Assembly (NCBI GenBank): GCA_946902985.2
Contig: OX336397.1
Coordinates: 149,661,890-149,725,889 of the forward strand
Reading direction: 5' to 3'
Length of the DNA stretch: 64,000 nucleotides
Source: Meconema thalassinum
Taxonomy: Eukaryota > Arthropoda > Insecta > Orthoptera > Tettigoniidae
Both the position numbers and the translations under genes were made by a program. Of the stretch, positions 57,060-64,000 are shown piece after piece; positions within the stretch are counted from its first letter, which is position 1, and each line of letters starts with the position of its first letter. The notes below the pieces were generated by a model. The model had not been told where the DNA came from. It made no database searches and worked only from the letters and a program-made list of their open reading frames with translations.

Positions 57060-59700
57060 CCACAGAGTCAGATGGAAAAATTAATGTGATCACGTGCAAT
57101 GGCGTTGTCATGGCAACCTCTGATGGCTCATCCCTCATCAATTTAGTAAAGTTGTCATGGGAACCTCTGACGACCTTAGCATTTTCTTCTAATTCCGAAA
57201 TCATTTTGCTCATCCTTTGGCGTCATGGTGGGTCATATGAAAAATTCCTTCAAACAAAAGTTTTAGGTAATTATTATTAGTGGAATATTGTCCATTTTGT
57301 ACGGTTTTGACATTGTGTCTATTAAGAGAGGTATGATTAATGTTTCCCGAAAAACCCACTTTTCCCACCCTTTTGGTCAATGGTTGGTGCTTTCAAAATT
57401 TGTGGGCCTTGTCCGACACATAGTATGAACTTTTAATAGATTAGATATTTCACATATTAAGGGAGTTAGAGCAATATTTCATTTTTTTTTTAGAAAAAAA
57501 AACATTTCCAACCCCTTCGACCGATTGTGCCCATTAACAAACTCGACCAAGATTTTAAAGGGATACATATATGTAATGAATTCAAAGTGATTGGTGAAAA
57601 ATTGCGGTAGTTATCGTGGCCACAAGAAAGTGATATATATATATATATATAACTTTTGAACTGACGGTGGTATTGGGGTCTAGGGGATGTGAAACGCGAA
57701 GATATGTCGAAATTTTTCGGAAGTCGAAACATTGCAATAGTTAGCTTTCTAATGAAATCTATTGAAATCTACCTAATATTAACGAAGAAATCCTGAATTT
57801 ACAATAAAATCTACTACTTAAAAATATCAAACGTCGAAAAATACAATGCAAAACTAAATTCAAAATTTACGAAGTCAAATATCCAAAATCGAAGAAGTAA
57901 AAAAATAATTGGAAAAAGTTTCTCGTGGAAATTCTAAACACTCTACAACAAAACTGCGTAAACGATGTTCTTCTACCTTTAGATGTCTTCAACAGCAGAT
58001 GAATATCTCGGATGATATACCGGTTCACGTTCAGATGTCTTGTCAGGGTTTTACCTCGTTCCCGCCAGCCATTTGAACTGCGTCTCCGCTGGCTCTTTCT
58101 GGACTCGAACTCACCTCGCCCTCGCGTTGCCCTAGTTCTGGAAACGAACTGGGATCTCCCTTGATCAAACCATCTTCTTTGCTCTTCATACTGCTATCAG
58201 ATGTTCTTCAAGCCATCGGTATTCATAATTTCTTCGTGAGAGTAGTTATAACAATTTTCTTTGTTGCGTTGGTGAATTTTGAGTATTTAAAGTTACTCCA
58301 GAGGTTTCCATGTTTGTAGTTGATGTTATCTGGTTAATTTCGATCTTTCCATATTCTTATCGTAGCGTTCCCTTCTGCATATTTACTCGGACATCTACAC
58401 TGCCATAATACTATCAGATGTCGTTCCTCTCAATGTGGGATGAAATTCATCTCCAATGGAATTTCAAAAATGTTGGTTGAATTTCCCCTAGAAGTCTCCG
58501 TTGAGATGTTTCTGATGCTTCGCAACTGCATTGCAAAAAAGTATGCAAGGTCGACGAAACGATTCTAGTTCATAAATAATTGAACTCTCGCTGCTGGAAT
58601 ATTTGTATTTCGTAATATTTCGTAAATGTCTGTTCGGAACACTTCCAAATTTAATATCGAATATGATTGAGTATAAACTCAATTATCAAAGTTCAACAAT
58701 ATCACGCACACTAGATCAAATTCACGCGAGTGAAAAATGTTGAAGTCCATCACCGAACTACTTGTCAACTATCTAAAGAGTTAAAATTTCACAAGTCCGC
58801 ACTGTGCTACTTTTTGTAGTCCACCTTTCAATAGTAGCCTGATCGTCGATGCCTCTGCATTCGCCATCAAATCTATTTCCTCAGGACCGTGCCTGGCCTC
58901 CAACTCGACAGTACATCTTTACTCGACAAGTTCAGAATAAACTGTCTCGCTCCAAATGGCGCGTTTCCCCTCCAAAGGATTTTTGGTACTAAAGCTTCGT
59001 GAAAATTACGATATCATTCGTAATACTTCCCTAATTTAAATTCCAAACATATGGCAATTATCGTCTTAAATTTTCCTCTATTCTAAGTGTAATAAAATTT
59101 CTTCTGGTACTTCTATAACAATTAAATTACTTTATTGTAATTACTACCTTCGTTTGGCTTCGGTACGCTTTAATATTAGATTCGGGTCATGTGATATCAT
59201 GGGCGGTATTTTTGCCTCGTGGCGGGTCACACTTCTGTTTTGTTTTCTTGTATTCGCGGGTGTCACTTTTAATTTTATTTTAATTTAATTATCGACCAGA
59301 GTCGGCCCCTCCTCCCTAGTCTAAACATGTTTGTCTAGTATTTCCGCTGCCCGGGAGTCACCTGACAACTCTTTCTTTGAAGCATTGTGCAACTTCCAGT
59401 ATCAATAAATACATCTCATATATAAAATGCATAGACATGAAATATGTTTATCATATTTACACAAAGGAAATTCTGGATCAATACCAAAGGATCTCCTGGA
59501 CCCCCACTTCAGCATTTAGAAATGTATGTTTGGTCGTAAACTGTTCAGACAATTTACAAGTTACTCGCAAAAAACAAATCTTCTAACTTTCACTGGTTGA
59601 GGTTCCATTGGAATACACCTTCAATTTCGAAACAATTAAGTTTAAAGTCTCTTTAAATGCTTGAAGTTTAAAGAGTTAGATTTTAGCTCTAAAAGGTTAT
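57060..59700. other. intron sequence, no gene recognised
   Basis: It contains a (TA)n run at about 57632-57650 and short A-runs. No frame of convincing length or motif was found on either strand. Confidence 0.45.
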
Positions 59701-59719
59701 CACTAAGGCTGTGTTTCAA

Positions 59720-60545
59720 CCTCCAACAATTTTGCTAGCTCAGTGAACCTGCATTACCAATAAATTTGTTACTGTTAGCACAGCATGTGGTGTGGTCATC
59801 ACCTAAAATAAAGCCCAGGATGTCAGAAAAGTGAACCTGCATTAAAAATAAATTGGCTCCCGTTAGCACAGCATTTGCTGTGGACTTAACATAAAATAAA
59901 GCCCAGGATGCCAGCAGAGTGAAACTGCATCAACAATATGATAGCTACTATTAGCACAGCACGTGGTGTAGACTTCTCCAATAATGCGGCCGAGAGTGTA
60001 CCTGCATTACCAATGACCTCGAAGTTCCGCACCTGAAAGCCTCAATAACTGCTGCTGTGGTCATCACCTAAAATAAAGCTCTGGATGCCAGCAGAGTGAA
60101 CATGCATCACCAATACGTTAGCTACTATTAGCACAGCTTGTGGTGTAGACTTCTCCAATAATGCGGTCGAGAGTGTACCTGCATTACCAATGACCTCGAA
60201 GTTCCGCACCTTAAAGCCTCAATAACTAACTTACTAACTAACTACTGTTTGCACAGCATGTGGTACAGACTTCCCCTACAATGGGCCTGGAGTGCCAGTA
60301 CCACCTAACTTACCAATGAATTAGCTAATGTTGACACAGCATTAGCTGTGGTCATCACCTAAAATAAACCTCAGGATGGCAGCAGAGTGAAACTGCATCA
60401 CCATTATCCCAGCTTCTGTTAGCACAGCCTGTGGTGTAGACTTCACTTAGACCTACAATAGAACCCAGGGTGCCAGCGCAGTGAACATGCATTAACATAC
60501 CAATGGGCTATGCTAGCTACTGTTCACACGTGTAGACTTCTGTGA
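59720..60545 (+). repeat. minisatellite-like tandem array with a higher-order unit
   Basis: About nine units of 80-95 bp recur, each with TTAGCACAGCATGTGGTGTA, GACTTC, AAATAAAGCCCAGGATGCCA and GCAGAGTGAACCTGCATTA. A larger module (CCAATAATGCGGCCGAGAGT to GCACCTGAAAGCCTCAATAA) occurs at 59972-60050 and again about 178 bp later at 60150-60229, indicating duplication of a two-unit block. Confidence 0.75.
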
Positions 60546-61056
60546 AAATTTAAGTTCTTTAATCATTATTTGCTGGTGAATTTACTATTAATTTATGTAC
60601 TCTGTTACCGTTTCTACCTCCACGCAATCGGCCTCGCTCCAGCAAAAAAATCACCTAGGGTAGAAAGCACTTTACAAGTAAGTAGGATAGGAGCTATCAT
60701 AGAACATACAGACAGAATAATTGTACTATGTTACGTGTAACAAAAATATATAAACCAATCTGGTTGCCTACTATTTGGTCTCTTGTTTGTCATGAACATC
60801 ACTAAGATTGCTATGTTACACGATATACATAATAAATAGGCCTACTACTAACAATAATCGAAATATGATTTTTCAGACGGTCAACACGATTGTTCCTAAT
60901 TTATAAATAAATGGATATCGAAGTGTACAGTACCTTTTCTGTGTTAAGAAACAACCCATCAATATTGGGTACAATCGTGTCGACCGACTGAAAAAACATC
61001 AAATTTCGTTTCCTGTGGCAACACTGCATGATGGCTTCAAACACCCTAAAACTTAC
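60546..61056. other. start of the long intron, no element recognised
   Basis: Follows the GTAAGT donor of the first coding exon on the minus strand. No repeat or ORF was identified. Confidence 0.4.
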
Positions 61057-61107
61057 AATTTCATCTGGCTCACTCTTAATGAGTGGTTGTTGTTGTTGTT
61101 GCTCCAT
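61057..61107 (-). CDS. first coding exon of a host gene, probable zinc-finger protein leader
   Basis: The minus-strand ATG at 61107 encodes MEQQQQQPLIKSEPDEI and runs directly into the donor GTAAGT (AAATT|GTAAGT). This 51-nt exon ends in phase 0 and joins in frame to the exon at 52457-52356 after an 8.6-kb intron. LIKSEPDE contains a sumoylation-type motif (hydrophobic-K-x-E), often found in the acidic leaders of insect C2H2 zinc-finger repressors. The polyglutamine tract is coded by repeated CAA. The 5' UTR and promoter would lie to the right (above 61107). No TATA or other core element stands out there. The identity as a zinc-finger gene is inferred from the leader only. Confidence 0.6.
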
Positions 61108-62927
61108 AATGTTCAGCAAACTAGAACAGACAAAGTAAGCTTAAGAGATCGCCAAATCATCATAATATATATAACACATCGAATGAGAACTCGGATTTCA
61201 TGTTAGGTTACTGGTAACCCATGTGCACAATGAAAAGATGTTAACGGTAAAACATATTCGACCATGGCGCTCGAGTTTATATGATAACAGTTATGGTAAA
61301 TATCGAGTAAAGTATTAATCTAGGATGATGAATTACTGGCGCCAGCTCGTGGAGCAGTGAAATGAAGCATCCTACAATTGGTTTCTCTATTCCTACCAAG
61401 GCTATACACAAACCTGAGCACAATATGTTGGGGCAAGCGGGATTGTCAGACGCTAAACTATATTACAAACCTATCAACGTGGAAGTAAACTCAAGTTACT
61501 GCAGATGCCCCTTAAAACAACAATAACTAAGTTACTGCACGAGTACCAAGAAATATTCAGTTTCAGTCAACCCATGACAATACTTCGTGTTTCAAGAAAC
61601 CCACTTCAAACCAAACACCGCTCATTGAACCAACATTGAACGGAAGGGACTGGACACTGGAGACGTATTTATCCTCACAAACTTATTAACACTATCAGAT
61701 GGTAGCCTGTATAATTGCCGTCAGAAATAAGTTCCTAGTTGCACATTTATACCTGTGTATCCTTGACAAGTAAATAGTGTATATTAATCTACAAATAGCA
61801 CGATAATGTCCGAGCAGAACTCGCGTCGCATGATCATCTTCATTATTGAATTTAGTCACGTCGATAGATTGTATTACAAATATCCCAACATGGAAATCAA
61901 AATTTTCAGATTTTAATACATCGTCGCAGGTACGGTACATCAAAAACACGAACTCTGTGGCGATATTACTAGCAATGCAAGCACACGTTTATCAATACAA
62001 ACCACGATTCACCGATGACAAATAGCCACAATTGTGAGATTAGGCTATGGATGCATATCTAACAGAAAAGAGGCCAATCATGTTATAATTGTCATTAGTT
62101 AATTTTATATTCTTATGTCCTTGTGACAATAAAACTTACTGAAATAAACACCTATTCCATCAATACCCCAAAGTGAGCGTACCTATCACTATCATAAATT
62201 ATCCAACACACACTTCCGTCCTTGCCAGTGTATGACGAAATGTGTTCAACTTTCGTATATATAGCCTACTGGAAAGTCTCTGACAAGCTGTTGCACTCAG
62301 ATTAACTGTGTCCCTCCTCGCCAGTGAGTTTTCGTATAATAAAGGTGAAATGGCAGAATAATAATTCCTTAATTTACTTAAACCGTTCCATTTCATAGAG
62401 AAGCCGCTTCGTCTATCACCGCCTGGTTTTCATCCCGCTCGGCAAGTAATTCTGGAACCAAGTGGGATAAAACTACTCAGACTAAGCGCGTTCCAAGCCA
62501 CTGTTGATTTTTATTGCAACATACAACTTCCTTAGTGCCACTTAAGGTGTGTTTCTATCTACCAAAATTTTAAAAATGGCCCCCCTTGGCGTTAATGAAC
62601 AGCTGATTCGTAACCTCATGTGAATACTCGAGTGAAAATGGGACGCGATGTATCATCCGCTGATAACCACTGCCTTGTTTGAGAGGAGGATGATCTTGCT
62701 AGCAATTTAATTTATGTAGAAATCTATACTAGGTGATGACAGTATGAAGTGCAATTCATTTATTGAAGCGGAATTGTATGTGCGTTTATATTTAAATTGT
62801 ACGTGACACTGTTCATCAAAACTATGTGAAAATAAAAAGTACAAATCAACACTCTTGCTATCAACTGAAAGTTTCTACTACTTTGGATGCAAATCAAAAG
62901 GCTGTCGTTTCCACTACTTAGCCTATT
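61108..62927. other. presumed 5' flank of the minus-strand gene
   Basis: No other gene recognised. The minus-strand frames at 61695-61949 and 62199-62396 have no known motif. A promoter should lie here or further right, but I cannot place it. Confidence 0.4.
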
Positions 62928-64000
62928 TTCATTTATGAAAAAGAAAAAGGCTTATGAGATCACCTTTTGTCCGTGTGTCTGTCTATGTGTGCGTGTGAGG
63001 GTGTGTGTACCCCACTAATAACTTTTCAACAGCTGGAGCGATTTCAATGAAAATCGGTACGTTCATAGCTCTATTCCGGACGACCCCGACCGTGCCCTTC
63101 AAATTTTGTTAAATCTCACCAATCCAACATGGCGGCTGTGCGATATATTTCACCAGCATTCAATATCTCCGAAACTATTACCCATATCACCCTGGAATAT
63201 TTTACGGTGATAGGAGGAACTACTAGAAGTAAACCTATGTGACTTTTGAAAACCTGGTAACTACAAAACCAACATGGCGACCAAGCGAATTTGCGATTTT
63301 AAAATAGACGTTCCTCGCGATTTAACCAACAGTATATGTTTATACACATTGCAATGCACCGACATCTAACTGGGTTCAATTGTTTACATAACCTCAAGAT
63401 GGTGGCTGTGCGAAATATTTCACTGGCATTCTATACCTCCGAAACTACTAGCGGTATCACCATGAAATTTTGTACGGAGATAAAGGGCTCTACTGGAAGT
63501 TCATCTACAAGACTTAAAAAAACAGGTTAGCTACAAAACGAATATGGCGGCCAAGCGAAGTTGAAAATTTTAAATAGAGCTTCCTCGCGATTTAATGATC
63601 CAAACGCAATGAAACTTGGTACAGCAAATGTTTATACACATTGTAATGCACTGGTATCTAATTTAGTTCAATTGTTCAATTTTAAAATTAATTTTTTATT
63701 TCATGTGTCGTAACCATGCGATCGAAGTGAAAGTTTGAATAATAAACCTACACAATAATTTTCCTTTAATGGTACAGAACTCTATGGCCTATACATATAA
63801 CAATCCAAAATGGCGATCATCCGAAATAATTTGACGGTTCTCAATATCTACGAATCTTTTACAGCAATTAAATTGAATTTTTTATGATTATAGAGGCTAT
63901 GAACATAAGTTCACCTATAGGACTTTCAGTAACCAGGTGAGCACAAGTCCAACATGGCGGCGACGCGAAGTATAAATATTCACATGGTCGTTTCTCGCAA
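62928..64000 (-). mobile_element. 1.5-kb tandem-repeat element, copy 3, partial at window edge
   Basis: It starts TTAGCCTATTTTCATTTATG and GGCTTATGAGATCACCTTTT, then a TGTGTG-rich stretch: the reverse complement of the right end of copies 1 and 2. The internal units appear inverted (ATGGCGGCTGTGCG near 63130, TGGTGGCTGTGCG near 63404). It runs off the window end, so its other boundary is not seen. Confidence 0.75.

Overview
This window looks like intron-rich, repeat-rich nuclear DNA of an insect. tRNA-derived SINEs, short Helitron-type elements, a Tc1-like transposon, a CR1/L2-like LINE, a Ty3/Gypsy retrotransposon and GTAAGT splice donors all fit an arthropod. The SINE families (one with a GGCGTCAGGAAGGGCATCC core) make me suspect a polyneopteran such as an orthopteran or stick insect. 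That placement is inference. There are no bacterial genes, and most of the 64 kb is transposable elements in several nested layers.

Layout. 0.25-0.82 kb: a 150-bp inverted repeat around a decayed THAP domain. 0.85-1.55 kb: two SINE copies on the minus strand. 2.9-10.4 kb: a short Helitron-like element split by a large fold-back palindrome. One arm of that palindrome is split by a CR1/L2-like LINE, whose tail is split in turn by a 1.5-kb tandem-repeat element. 10.4-20.15 kb: an old LTR element with very long LTRs and only a gag reading frame, carrying SINE insertions. 20.15-21.69 kb: a dead Tc1 transposon at its right edge. 22.4-32.16 kb: a Gypsy element with 1.85-kb LTRs, an initiator-Met-type primer site and a broken gag-pol frame. 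33.0-34.5 kb: a second 1.5-kb tandem-repeat element. 34.76-37.99 kb: two Helitron-like units head to tail, each holding about seven copies of a 163-bp repeat. 39.0-50.13 kb: a young LTR element with 4.1-kb, almost identical LTRs and one intact 823-codon gag ORF but no pol. 50.1-62.9 kb: mainly host sequence with small TE pieces. 62.9-64 kb: part of a third 1.5-kb-type element, inverted.

The only host gene I can support lies on the minus strand. A first coding exon (61107-61057) and a second exon (52457-52356) join in phase across an 8.6-kb intron. They encode an acidic leader with an IKSEPDE motif, of the kind found at the start of insect C2H2 zinc-finger proteins. The rest of the gene is not visible, so the transposons to the left may sit in a later intron.

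The most striking feature is the pair of gag-only elements. They share LTR ends (TGTACCC...GGGTACA-like), a coiled-coil Gag built on 11-residue repeats, and the absence of protease, RT and integrase. The copies are diverged from each other, yet the younger one has LTRs differing at only a few positions. This suggests a long-lived non-autonomous lineage that moves using enzymes from another element.
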